From contig CABQZS010000261.1 of assembly GCA_902468695.1 (NCBI GenBank), forward strand, positions 1 through 10,409: a DNA stretch of 10,409 nucleotides, read 5' to 3'. Position numbers and translations under genes: made by a program. The DNA comes from an uncultured Collinsella sp. Lineage in GTDB: Bacteria > Actinomycetota > Coriobacteriia > Coriobacteriales > Coriobacteriaceae. How positions within the stretch are numbered: the stretch's first letter is position 1; each line of letters starts with the position of its first letter. The notes below the pieces were generated by a model. The model saw only the letters and a list, made by a program, of their open reading frames with translations, was not told where the DNA came from and ran no database searches. Below, in pieces: positions 1 through 6,232 of the stretch.

Positions 1-132
1 CACGCTTTGCGGCTCATCCGGTCCGACCGGGCCGCGCGGCAAGGAGATATATTGCCAGACCGGAGGGGCGCCGTGGGCGGGAATCGCGCACTCCATATTT
101 TGTTCACAAATGAATAGGTCCCTCAGTCGCAT
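1..132 (-). CDS. Possible 5' part of an unidentified gene, cut by the window edge
   Basis: A minus-strand frame is open from a stop at 187-189 to the window edge. Candidate starts are ATG at 130-132 or ATG at 94-96; neither has a clear ribosome binding site. From 94-96 the product begins MECAIPAHGAPPVWQYISL and continues rich in Pro and Gly. About 26 of these 32 codons end in G or C, which fits the chromosome's codon use, and the DNA turns AT-rich just upstream of position 96, as at a gene start. I do not recognise the protein. A plus-strand frame ending with TGA at 197-199 is also open through the same bases, so the strand is not settled. This could equally be a fragment of a broken gene. 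Confidence 0.25.
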   Translation of the reverse strand, partial: MRLRDLFICEQNMECAIPAHGAPPVWQYISLPRGPVGPDEPQSV

Positions 133-140
133 CACTGAGG
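121..140. other. Short perfect hairpin
   Basis: CCTCAGT (121-127) pairs with ACTGAGG (134-140) around a six-base loop. There is no U-tract on either strand that would make it a convincing terminator; the T-run on the minus strand precedes the stem. It lies between the GC-rich left edge and the AT-rich island. One candidate ATG (130-132) falls in its loop. Function unknown. Between here and 309 I see no other supportable gene or signal. Confidence 0.4.
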
Positions 141-309
141 TTAAAACTGAAGCATTGACTTCTGATATTGGCGATGACCAGCTGTTTTATGAGTATTGAG
201 ACATCGGTCATCTCTGGAGCGCTACTTTACTCCAAAAGCATCAGCCATTTGTTTCCCATCGGTAAAAGGCAGGTTTTGTTCGCCAAGCGTTTTTATATAT
301 AGAGAAGTT

Positions 310-380
310 CGGGTTCGAACCCGTGCACCGGCAACAAAAAAGCGACCAACCGGAGTCGATCGCTTTCAGTTCTATGGTGG
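310..380. repeat. Direct repeat copy A (tRNA-end/terminator block, possible attR)
   Basis: Seventy-one bases match 1544-1614 in the same orientation at a constant offset of 1234, with six mismatches (at 326-328, 335, 368 and 369). The block contains the palindrome CGGGTTCGAACCCG, an A-run, a terminator hairpin, and CTATGGTGG. That last stretch, read on the minus strand, is the CCACCATAG that ends tRNA-Lys in copy B. Here it joins a different sequence that resembles a tRNA only weakly (GCTCCACCA end). The arrangement fits the distal attachment-site copy left by an insertion at the tRNA-Lys 3' end. Confidence 0.7.
336..366 (-). terminator. Orphan copy of the tRNA-Lys terminator
   Basis: Stem AAAGCGA/TCGCTTT (339-345 with 360-366) extends inward to a UCCG tetraloop on the minus strand, and the A-run at 336-341 gives the minus-strand U-tract. 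The hairpin is identical in sequence to the one behind tRNA-Lys. It would end transcription coming from the TraX gene. On the plus strand it is also followed by a pyrimidine-rich stretch, so it may work in both directions. Confidence 0.7.
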
Positions 381-645
381 AGCATCCAAGGGATGTTTCC
401 GAACTCACTTTCTCGCTGCCATTCATGCCGTCGAAGCATCGTTCGACCTCCACAGCCCCATGTTTTGAGGACCTGCCGTGTTTATCACTGTTATTAATGA
501 GTGTGCGGAAGTGATCCTCATGCAGATTCATGCGATCCGCCAGAGAACTGAGTAGCATCTTTCTGCAGCCCTCGTTGTCTATCCACGCATCTCTCAGGTC
601 TTCCGGAAATTCACAAGCAGTCTTAGGGTCAGTTTGTTTCTGCTT

Positions 646-1464
646 TCAGAGACTTGTTTGAGAGTTATTAAGACAGTTCAAAACAATAAGTGAGACACCA
701 TAAAGCAGAGCAAGATGTGCCGGATAGAAAATGTAGAAGAAGTATTTCAGCTTCAGCCCTCGCTTGCCATTATAAAGATTGATAAGCAGCAACGAAACGA
801 CCGCGGCAGCAACATCAGGATTAAATACAGCAGCTGTAGCAAACTCAAATCCGCCGCCAACTATATGGCACGACGAAAGGAGCACTGCGCATACTGCAGC
901 AAAGAGCATCTTGGCCTTGCTGTCGTGGAATAAATAGAATGCAGCCACAAGCAGAATGCCATACACGCCGCCATCTAGTTTAGTGTATTCAGCTGCCAGT
1001 GCTGTCAAAACAATCAGAGCAATTTCTGCGATGTGCCTCTTCCATTTTGAAAGACTTTGTATCTTTTCCAGAATAATCAAAAAGACCAAGGAAAGCAGGA
1101 GCTCACACATAACATTTTGTTGCCGAAGGTCAAATAGTTGCCCGGTTTGAACGAAATCGTATATGGGCTCCGCAATGATTGCGAAGACAAGCATATTTCG
1201 CAGGTACTTCTTTATGTCATGAGTATGCAAAAATCCCTCAACTATCAAAAAGCAAAATAAGGGAAATGCAATTCTGCCAAGAACATGAAGCACATCCGAA
1301 GCCTCGCTTAGAATCGCCCACTGCTCGTCTGATATCTGATTGTACGATGCGTGAGTCATGATTCCATTGGTCAGGACGATCCTGCTTACATGATCGAGAA
1401 CCATCGAAATGGCCGCTATTATCTTTAATGTGCTGCCGCTAATTCCGTATCTATCTGTTTTCAT
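646..1464 (-). CDS. TraX-family integral membrane protein
   Basis: This 272-residue protein is almost entirely hydrophobic helices. It shows the pattern of the TraX family (Pfam TraX): LKIIAAISMVLDHV at 13-26, a Gly-Arg-Ile-Ala-Phe-Pro motif at 63-68 followed by LFCFLIVEGF, and a C-terminal FYIFYPAHLALLYG at 243-256. In the F plasmid TraX acetylates the pilin N-terminus; chromosomal relatives in Gram-positive bacteria are mostly uncharacterised and are thought to be membrane acyltransferases. The start is supported by AAAGGA about seven bases upstream of ATG 1464. The 5' untranslated region begins within a copy of the tRNA-Lys 3' end (1483-1501). Two 60-base lines I counted (781-840 and 1081-1140) hold 30 and 25 G+C, lower than the surrounding genes, so horizontal acquisition is likely. 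No pilin or conjugation gene is in view, so the substrate is unknown. Confidence 0.9.
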   Translation of the reverse strand: MKTDRYGISGSTLKIIAAISMVLDHVSRIVLTNGIMTHASYNQISDEQWAILSEASDVLHVLGRIAFPLFCFLIVEGFLHTHDIKKYLRNMLVFAIIAEPIYDFVQTGQLFDLRQQNVMCELLLSLVFLIILEKIQSLSKWKRHIAEIALIVLTALAAEYTKLDGGVYGILLVAAFYLFHDSKAKMLFAAVCAVLLSSCHIVGGGFEFATAAVFNPDVAAAVVSLLLINLYNGKRGLKLKYFFYIFYPAHLALLYGVSLIVLNCLNNSQTSL

Positions 1465-1482
1465 TTTGTTTTCCTTTCGTTG

Positions 1483-1501
1483 GGTGGGCCGTCGGGGGTT
1501 C
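1483..1501 (-). repeat. Second copy of the tRNA-Lys 3' end
   Basis: Nineteen bases match 1610-1628, the acceptor and T-arm end of tRNA-Lys, with one mismatch (G1494 for A1621), in direct orientation 127 bases away. It holds no complete tRNA. It sits directly upstream of the TraX ribosome binding site and marks the outer end of the mosaic element described at 1502-1559. Confidence 0.75.
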
Positions 1502-1559
1502 AGCCTGCTCCGCAGGCGGCCGCTGCGGCGCTCCGCGCCCCGACGGGTTCGAACCCGTG
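1502..1559. repeat. Twin-hairpin and T-arm-like element beside tRNA-Lys
   Basis: The first hairpin is GCCTGC-TCC-GCAGGC (1503-1517), the second GGCGC-TCC-GCGCC (1527-1539). A palindromic T-arm-like CGGGTTCGAACCCG follows at 1544-1557. The stretch is very GC-rich compared with the adjoining TraX gene. Each hairpin has a three-base TCC loop closed by GC on one side and GC on the other. The element next to tRNA-Gly at 10188-10298 has the same order of parts with TTC loops. Confidence 0.6.
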
Positions 1560-1614
1560 TCGCGGCAATAAAAAAGCGACCAACCGGAGTCGATCGCTTT
1601 CTTTTCTATGGTGG
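1544..1614. repeat. Direct repeat copy B (adjacent to intact tRNA-Lys, possible attL)
   Basis: Partner of 310-380 with 65 of 71 bases identical. It runs from the T-arm-like palindrome through the terminator into the last bases of tRNA-Lys. Because the intact tRNA is on this side, this would be the reconstituted junction if the 1.2-kb segment between the copies was inserted. Confidence 0.7.
1567..1600 (-). terminator. Rho-independent terminator of tRNA-Lys
   Basis: On the minus strand, AAAGCGA pairs with TCGCTTT (1573-1579 with 1594-1600). A U-G wobble and four more pairs extend it to about twelve pairs with a UCCG tetraloop closed by C-G, followed by TTTTTTATT. It begins eight bases after the encoded CCA, the expected place for ending a tRNA transcript. 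Confidence 0.85.
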
Positions 1615-1684
1615 GCCGTCAGGGGTTCGAACCCTGGACCTTGGGATTAAAAGTCCCCTGCTCTGCCAGCTGAGCTAACGGCCC
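1609..1684 (-). tRNA. tRNA-Lys (anticodon TTT)
   Basis: A complete 76-base tRNA with encoded CCA. Acceptor GGGCCGT pairs with ACGGCCC and is followed by discriminator A. The anticodon loop CTTTTAA gives TTT. The T-arm is CAGGG-TTCGAAC-CCCTG with perfect pairing. A promoter lies just upstream at 1694-1722 and a terminator just downstream, so it is a single-gene unit. Its 3' end appears to be the insertion target for the TraX segment. Confidence 0.97.
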
Positions 1685-1693
1685 GCGGGTGGC

Positions 1694-1722
1694 ATTGTAC
1701 CACGGTCTGGGACTATTCCCAA
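1694..1722 (-). promoter_or_regulatory. Promoter of tRNA-Lys
   Basis: The -35 box TTGGGA (1717-1722), a 17-base spacer and the -10 box TACAAT (1694-1699) sit 9 bases before the tRNA's first base at 1684. The -35 box overlaps the last codons and stop of the aminopeptidase gene, so the tRNA promoter is embedded in the 3' end of that gene. Confidence 0.7.
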
Positions 1723-2993
1723 CTCCATTGGCCGTTCTGGAAAATCACAACTTCACGTCCATCAGGCGTAATGCCCGTAATATCGATGTCGTCCGTGCCG
1801 ATCATAAAATCGACGTGCGCGCTCGAGACGTTAACACCATGCTCCAGGAGCTCCTCCTTGGACATGTCGTACCCACCCTCGATGCATTCGGGGAAACCGA
1901 CACCTAGCGCGAGATGGCAGCTAGCGTTCTCGTCATAGAGCGTATCGTAGAACAGAACACCACTTTCGCGGATCGGCGTGTTCTTGGAAATGAGCGCGAC
2001 CTCTCCCAGGTGAGCAGCGCCCTCGTCAGTATCGATGATACTTGCGAGCGTTGCCTTGCCCACGCGGGCGTCGTAGTCCACCACGCGGCCGCCCTCGAAC
2101 TTAATCCAAAAATCGTCGACTTTATTGCCGTGGTGGATGAGCGGCATGGCCGAGTACACGATACCGTCGGCGCGCATGCGATCGGGCGAAGTGAAGACTT
2201 CCTCGGTGGGAATGTTGGGGAAGAAGGGGTGCCCATCGGGCGTCTTGCCCTTGCCGCCGGCCCACTCGTGACCCTTCGTCATACCAATCGTCAGATCGGT
2301 TCCATTTGCCGCGGTGTAATGCAGGCAGTCGAAACGATTGCCGTTCAGGAAACGCAGGTTCTTTTCGAATGCGGCGTCATGGAGCTCCCAGTCGCTCTCT
2401 GGGTCCTGGCCATCGGCGCGAGCGGTGTGCAGAATCGCATTCCACAGCTTATAGATTGCAACCTCATCGGCGTCTCCCGGGAACACCTCGCGCGCCCAAG
2501 CCACGACCGGAGCGCCGGCGATGCACCACGGATTGATGTTGTAATCCAGTCCACGGCGGAAAACTTTGCACTGCGTGTTCTTTGCCTTAGAAGCTGCAGC
2601 GGGCTTAGCGGGATCGATGCCCTTAAGGGCGGCGGGGTCCGCACCCTCGATAAAGATAAAGCAGGCACCGTCCTGGGCCAGGGAATCCAGCTGCAGGCGC
2701 TTCCACTCGGGCGTCTGCTCAAAATAGCTTTTCTCGACATGCTCGTACGTGAGCCTCGTCACGGCATCATCGGCCCAGATGACCGTCACGTGGCCGGCGC
2801 CGGCAGCATAGGCCTCCGCGACCACCACGCGCGCAAACGGCGCGCACTCAACCGGAGACTGAACGACGACTTCCTGGCCGGGCTTAACGTTTACGCCCTT
2901 GCGGACAACCAGGCGCGCATAGTTTTTAATCTTGGGCTCCAGGGACTTCATACCCTCCAGGGCCTCTTCGACCGTCAGGGCAGCTCGAATCAT
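1713..2993 (-). CDS. M29-family metallo-aminopeptidase (AmpS/AmpT/PepS type)
   Basis: Cytosolic two-metal aminopeptidase removing N-terminal residues from peptides. Start ATG 2991-2993 is chosen because GGAG lies six bases upstream; an in-frame ATG at 3005 gives four extra residues but has no such site. The product is 426 residues. Numbering from 3005, expected metal ligands are present: Glu269 (NIPTEEVFTSP), Glu335 (LGEVAL), His364 (SCHLALG), His397 and Asp399 (AHVDF), with spacings matching S. aureus AmpS and close to T. thermophilus AmpT. The position seven after the first His, a conserved Tyr in characterised members (Tyr355 in AmpS), is Phe371 here. No signal peptide. It is separated from the upstream gene by a strong terminator and has no clear promoter of its own. 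Confidence 0.93.
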   Translation of the reverse strand: MIRAALTVEEALEGMKSLEPKIKNYARLVVRKGVNVKPGQEVVVQSPVECAPFARVVVAEAYAAGAGHVTVIWADDAVTRLTYEHVEKSYFEQTPEWKRLQLDSLAQDGACFIFIEGADPAALKGIDPAKPAAASKAKNTQCKVFRRGLDYNINPWCIAGAPVVAWAREVFPGDADEVAIYKLWNAILHTARADGQDPESDWELHDAAFEKNLRFLNGNRFDCLHYTAANGTDLTIGMTKGHEWAGGKGKTPDGHPFFPNIPTEEVFTSPDRMRADGIVYSAMPLIHHGNKVDDFWIKFEGGRVVDYDARVGKATLASIIDTDEGAAHLGEVALISKNTPIRESGVLFYDTLYDENASCHLALGVGFPECIEGGYDMSKEELLEHGVNVSSAHVDFMIGTDDIDITGITPDGREVVIFQNGQWSWE

Positions 2994-3021
2994 GTGCCAC
3001 TCCATCTATCTATAGAACAGT

Positions 3022-3052
3022 AAAAAGGCGCGCCGCAAAAACGACGCGCCTT
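3022..3052 (-). terminator. Rho-independent terminator after the purC-membrane protein unit
   Basis: AAGGCGCGTCG (3042-3052) pairs with CGGCGCGCCTT (3025-3035) over eleven pairs with one wobble, around a six-base loop, followed by T residues on the minus strand. It lies 30 bases after the stop of the small membrane protein and ends 17 bases before the longer aminopeptidase start. Confidence 0.85.
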
Positions 3053-3082
3053 ATATCTTAGCGATAAGTATGTATGCAAACG

Positions 3083-3658
3083 CTACTTCTTCTTGGAGTC
3101 CTTCTTGTCCTCCTCGGCAGCTGCGCGCTCGATAAGAGCGTTGAGCTTGTTCTCGGACATGCCCTCGGCCTGCGCGCGGTACATGTTGCGCAAGGGACGA
3201 ATACGAGCGAAGTCGTAGATAAAGTCACCTAGGATGATGACATAGGACAAAACGATGCCGACCATCTGGACAGGGCTGGACACCATGCCAGCGGGAGCGA
3301 AGTACAGCGAGGCCCAAATTGCCACGACGAGCACCATGCCAATGGCGAGCACAATCCACCAGATGCGACGGCGCTTGGTGTAGTCCTCGTCCTGCTTGAG
3401 GAGGATATTCGACACCGTATAGATGCGGTCCTCCTTGGCGCGCTGCTTAGCCTTGCGGGCGCGCTTCTCCTCTTTAGAGAGGCCCTCGAGGTTCTCGCCC
3501 TTCTCGAGCTCTTTGCGGCGTGCCTTAGACGAAGCCGGCACGACGCGAACGGAGCCCGCTGCTTGGCGGGCGGGCTTAGCAGATGCGGCAGACTTGCGCG
3601 CAACCCCGGTAACTTCGTGGGATTGCGTGCGCTTGTTCGTGGCGCTACGGGTACTCAC
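3083..3658 (-). CDS. Hypothetical two-helix membrane protein with basic N-terminal tail
   Basis: 191 residues, not assigned to a family. Residues 1-95 are hydrophilic, strongly basic and probably disordered, with a charged Lys/Arg/Glu stretch at 45-77 that may form a helix. Two membrane helices follow at about 100-120 and 130-150, then a charged C-terminal tail ending DKKDSKKK. Positive charges next to both helices predict both ends in the cytoplasm. The start is GTG 3656-3658, immediately after the TAA of purC, with AAGGAG nine bases upstream inside purC, so it should be translationally coupled to purC. A terminator follows. The coupling suggests co-expression with purine synthesis, but nothing in the sequence shows a functional link. 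Confidence 0.8.
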   Translation of the reverse strand: MSTRSATNKRTQSHEVTGVARKSAASAKPARQAAGSVRVVPASSKARRKELEKGENLEGLSKEEKRARKAKQRAKEDRIYTVSNILLKQDEDYTKRRRIWWIVLAIGMVLVVAIWASLYFAPAGMVSSPVQMVGIVLSYVIILGDFIYDFARIRPLRNMYRAQAEGMSENKLNALIERAAAEEDKKDSKKK

Positions 3659-4546
3659 TTATGCGTTCTCCTTCATGCTTGTGAACTGGGAGCCCGTGAT
3701 GATCTGGAAGGCCTCGCGATAGCGCTCGGACGTGCCATCGATGACCTCGGCGGGCAGGTGCGGGGTCTCCCCCGTCATATCCCAGTTGGCTTTGAGCCAA
3801 TTGCGGACGAATTGCTTGTCGTAGCTAGGCTGGATCTTGCCCTCCTCGTAGCTGGCAGCAGGCCAGAAACGGCTGGAGTCGGGCGTGAGGCACTCGTCGA
3901 TCAGCGTGACCTTGCCATCAATAACACCAAACTCGAACTTGGTGTCGGCAATGATGATGCCACGGGTCGCGGCGTACTCGGCAGCGGCCTTGTAGATCTT
4001 GAGGGAAAGGTCACGAATCTGCGTGGCGATGTCCTCGCCCACGATCTCGCAGCAACGCTCGAACGAGATGTTCTCGTCGTGGTCACCGATCTCGGCCTTC
4101 GTGGACGGCGTGAACAGCGGCTCAGGAAGCTTGGAAGCCTCGGTCAGGCCCTCAGGCAGCTGGATGCCGCAGACGGTGCCGTTCTCGTCGTAGGTCTTCT
4201 TGCCCGAACCGGTCAGATAGCCGCGGACGATGCACTCGATAGGAATCGTCTGGGCCTTCTTAACCAGCATGGCGCGGCCAGCGAGGTAGTCACGATACTC
4301 AGCAAACTCCTCGGGGAAATCCGCCGGGTCGATGGAAACGAGATGGTTGGGGACGATGTCGGCAAACTTATCGAACCAGAATGCCGAGATGCGATTGAGC
4401 ACCTCTCCCTTAAACGGAATCTCGTCGGGAAGAATGAAGTCGAACGCAGAAATGCGGTCGGTGGCGACCATCAGCAGGTTTTCACCGGCATCGTAAATAT
4501 CACGAACCTTGCCACGGGAATCCGGACGACGCTCCATCGTTGTCAC
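3659..4546 (-). CDS. purC: Phosphoribosylaminoimidazole-succinocarboxamide synthase (SAICAR synthase)
   Basis: Joins aspartate to CAIR using ATP, giving SAICAR in de novo purine synthesis, in the cytosol. Start GTG 4544-4546 is chosen because AAGGAG lies eight bases upstream; an in-frame GTG at 4555 abuts that site and is unlikely. This gives 295 residues, within the range for the longer class of bacterial enzymes. In this numbering the signatures are KVRDIYD at 13-19, VRGYLTGSG at 107-115, DTKFEFG at 201-207 and DECLTPDSSRFW at 217-228, all intact. It is followed without a gap by the membrane protein at 3083-3658. Its product is the substrate of adenylosuccinate lyase, whose gene purB lies upstream beyond the two-component system. 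Confidence 0.96.
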   Translation of the reverse strand: MTTMERRPDSRGKVRDIYDAGENLLMVATDRISAFDFILPDEIPFKGEVLNRISAFWFDKFADIVPNHLVSIDPADFPEEFAEYRDYLAGRAMLVKKAQTIPIECIVRGYLTGSGKKTYDENGTVCGIQLPEGLTEASKLPEPLFTPSTKAEIGDHDENISFERCCEIVGEDIATQIRDLSLKIYKAAAEYAATRGIIIADTKFEFGVIDGKVTLIDECLTPDSSRFWPAASYEEGKIQPSYDKQFVRNWLKANWDMTGETPHLPAEVIDGTSERYREAFQIITGSQFTSMKENA

Positions 4547-4577
4547 GTGAGTCACTCCTTACCTAAATACGACAGAA

Positions 4578-4597
4578 ATGCGGGTTCTTTCCCGCAT
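4578..4597. terminator. Small hairpin between the kinase gene and purC
   Basis: ATGCGGG pairs with CCCGCAT around a six-base loop. It is followed by TTCTGT on the minus strand and GTTTTC on the plus strand, so the U-tract is poor. It may be a weak terminator or attenuator after the kinase gene. The rest of the 109-base gap shows no clear promoter for purC. Confidence 0.4.
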
Positions 4598-4655
4598 GTT
4601 TTCGCAAACTCGGAGCGGCAGGGACGCAGCCCCTCCTTCACCGAATAGCGAAAAG

Positions 4656-6221
4656 CTAGTGCTCCATTGTAGTAGATGCCGCGTCCGCCGTGTGCTCGCG
4701 GGGCAGATGAATTGTAAAAGTCGTACCCTTTCCAAGCTCCGACTCCACGGATATGTAGCCATGGTGACGCTCGACGATCTGCTTGGTCACGGCGAGGCCA
4801 ACGCCCAGGCCGCCAGCTTCGCGGGCGCGGCTGGCATCGGCGCGCCAAAACCGCCCGAAGATGCGCGACAGATCGTCCTTGGCAATACCGATGCCGGTAT
4901 CAGAAACGGCAATGCTGACGTGCTTGCGGTCACTGAGCACCGACACCACGACCCAACCGCCCTCGGGGGTGTAGCGCATGGCGTTGCTCATGAGGTTGAT
5001 AACACATTGCGTGATCATGTCGGGATCGGCCTCGACGACATCGTCGTGACCCTGGGTCTCGTCCGCAAAACGCAGGCGTAGATCGCGGTCGACAAACAGG
5101 CGCTCCTGGGCATTGACGATGGAACGCACGAAAGGAACCATGTCCACCGGCTCAAGGTTGAGCGGAGCCGTGCTGTTTTCCATGCGCGACAGGTCGAGCA
5201 TCTGCTGCACCAGACGAGCCAGGCGACGCGTCTCGGAAGCAACGGTCTCCAAATGCTCATCGTCGGTGGGATACACGCCATCCTGCATGGCCTCGACCGT
5301 TGCGAGCATGGCCATAAGCGGCGTGCGAAGCTCGTGTGCAACGTCTGAGGTCAGGCGCTTCTCGTGTTTCATATCCTTCTCGAGCGAAGTGGCCATCTCA
5401 TCGAAGGTCTCACCCAGCTGATCGATCTCGTCATCACCGCGCAGTCCCGTGCGAGCCGACAGGTCGCCGTCACGGATTTGCTTTGCGGTACTGGTGATGC
5501 GATGAATCGGCTTGGTGAGCATGCGCGACACGAGCGATCCGATAACGACCGAAATGCAGATTGCAACAACCGCGGCGAGGGCCATGGCGTTAAAGGTCTT
5601 CTCCCTAAACGCAGAGTCCGCCTTGGTGAGCAGCGCGTCGGAGCCGATGGCCCACAGCTTTACCTGTCCGACATGCTCGCCGGAAGACGTTACAATCTCG
5701 ACGTTAGCAACGCTATCGGAGTCGGTTGGAGCAGACGAGACCGGGCTATGCGATGCCCTCTTGCCGCTCGTGTCGTCGGTCGTAGCCTGGTTTTCGCGTA
5801 CATCGGCGGTGGCGCTTGCCGAGGGCCAGGAATCGTCATAAACGATCATGCCCTTTTTATTGACGACCTGCATACCCAGATCGTCGGAAACCAAACTCGA
5901 CGTTGCGACCGTGCGCAGTTCTCCCGCGGTCCAAGAGCCGTTTTCCTCATATGAGGTTGCCAACTTCTCGGCAGCGGAATTTGCGATTTCGACGATATTG
6001 GAGCGTGTGTAATCCGAAAAGACCGTGCCCCACACAACAGAGACAACGCCCACCAGCACCAATACCGTCATGAGCGATGTCAGAGCAAAAGCAAGTGCCA
6101 TGCGCGAGGGATAGCTCATCGTTGGCCGTGAATCGGAACGAGGCGTGTTCCAACTAGCCTTGGAACCCGCCTCGCTCTCCTGCTTGTGCTTTTGTCCGAT
6201 TTCAAAGCGCGCAGGTGTCAT
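4656..6221 (-). CDS. Membrane sensor histidine kinase
   Basis: 521 residues, partner of the response regulator upstream (stop to start separated by 11 bases). Order of parts: cytoplasmic tail 1-40; membrane helix about 41-66; extracellular sensor region about 67-210 with a Ser/Thr/Asp-rich, probably flexible stretch at about 131-172; membrane helix about 211-232; HAMP linker about 233-285; dimerisation/phosphoacceptor helix with His296 in SDVAHELRTPL; then the ATPase domain with N-box Asn409/Asn413, DTGIGI at 441-446, IFGRF at 454-458 and GGLGVGLA at 470-477. All catalytic motifs are intact. Start ATG 6221 has AGGGA eight bases upstream; the internal ATG at 6119 has no such site. It resembles the PhoR/ResE-like class, but the ligand cannot be told. 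Confidence 0.95.
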   Translation of the reverse strand: MTPARFEIGQKHKQESEAGSKASWNTPRSDSRPTMSYPSRMALAFALTSLMTVLVLVGVVSVVWGTVFSDYTRSNIVEIANSAAEKLATSYEENGSWTAGELRTVATSSLVSDDLGMQVVNKKGMIVYDDSWPSASATADVRENQATTDDTSGKRASHSPVSSAPTDSDSVANVEIVTSSGEHVGQVKLWAIGSDALLTKADSAFREKTFNAMALAAVVAICISVVIGSLVSRMLTKPIHRITSTAKQIRDGDLSARTGLRGDDEIDQLGETFDEMATSLEKDMKHEKRLTSDVAHELRTPLMAMLATVEAMQDGVYPTDDEHLETVASETRRLARLVQQMLDLSRMENSTAPLNLEPVDMVPFVRSIVNAQERLFVDRDLRLRFADETQGHDDVVEADPDMITQCVINLMSNAMRYTPEGGWVVVSVLSDRKHVSIAVSDTGIGIAKDDLSRIFGRFWRADASRAREAGGLGVGLAVTKQIVERHHGYISVESELGKGTTFTIHLPREHTADAASTTMEH

Positions 6222-6232
6222 ATGTGATTTCC

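Larger units (their letters stand above)
241..645 (-). pseudogene. Probable coding remnant directly behind the TraX gene
   Basis: The frame of the TraX-family gene stays open for about 134 codons after its TGA stop. The first part reads like protein (EFPEDLRDAWIDNEG, then an ATG at 556-558, MLLSSLADRMNLHED). The tail runs through the terminator hairpin at 339-366 and is clearly not coding there. The ATG at 558 has only a weak GAGGG ten bases upstream. I recognise no family. The likeliest reading is a decayed gene fragment whose 3' end was replaced when the repeat at 310-380 was joined. A short real gene starting at 558 or a chance frame are alternatives. Confidence 0.3.

Noticed and set aside
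40..54. AAGGAG followed by TTG on the plus strand at 40-54
   Set aside because: It looks like a ribosome binding site and start, but the frame ends after 21 codons (TAG 115-117) with no protein-like character.
376..440. Possible degenerate tRNA pseudogene on the minus strand ending GCTCCACCA
   Set aside because: Only the last bases and a weak TTCGGAA resemble a tRNA; no anticodon arm or acceptor pairing could be found.
1500..1560. CRISPR-like or tandem repeat array
   Set aside because: The hairpins are two different stems in single copies with no regular spacing, and no cas genes are present.
3005..3020. Leaderless transcript start for the aminopeptidase from a TATAGA box
   Set aside because: The box is too close to ATG 3005 for normal spacing, no -35 is visible, and the better start is at 2993.
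1914..3023. Plus-strand frame of 369 codons
   Set aside because: Antisense shadow of the M29 aminopeptidase; no recognisable domain and no binding site.
3563..4648. Plus-strand frame of 361 codons
   Set aside because: Antisense shadow spanning purC and part of the next gene; no domain features.
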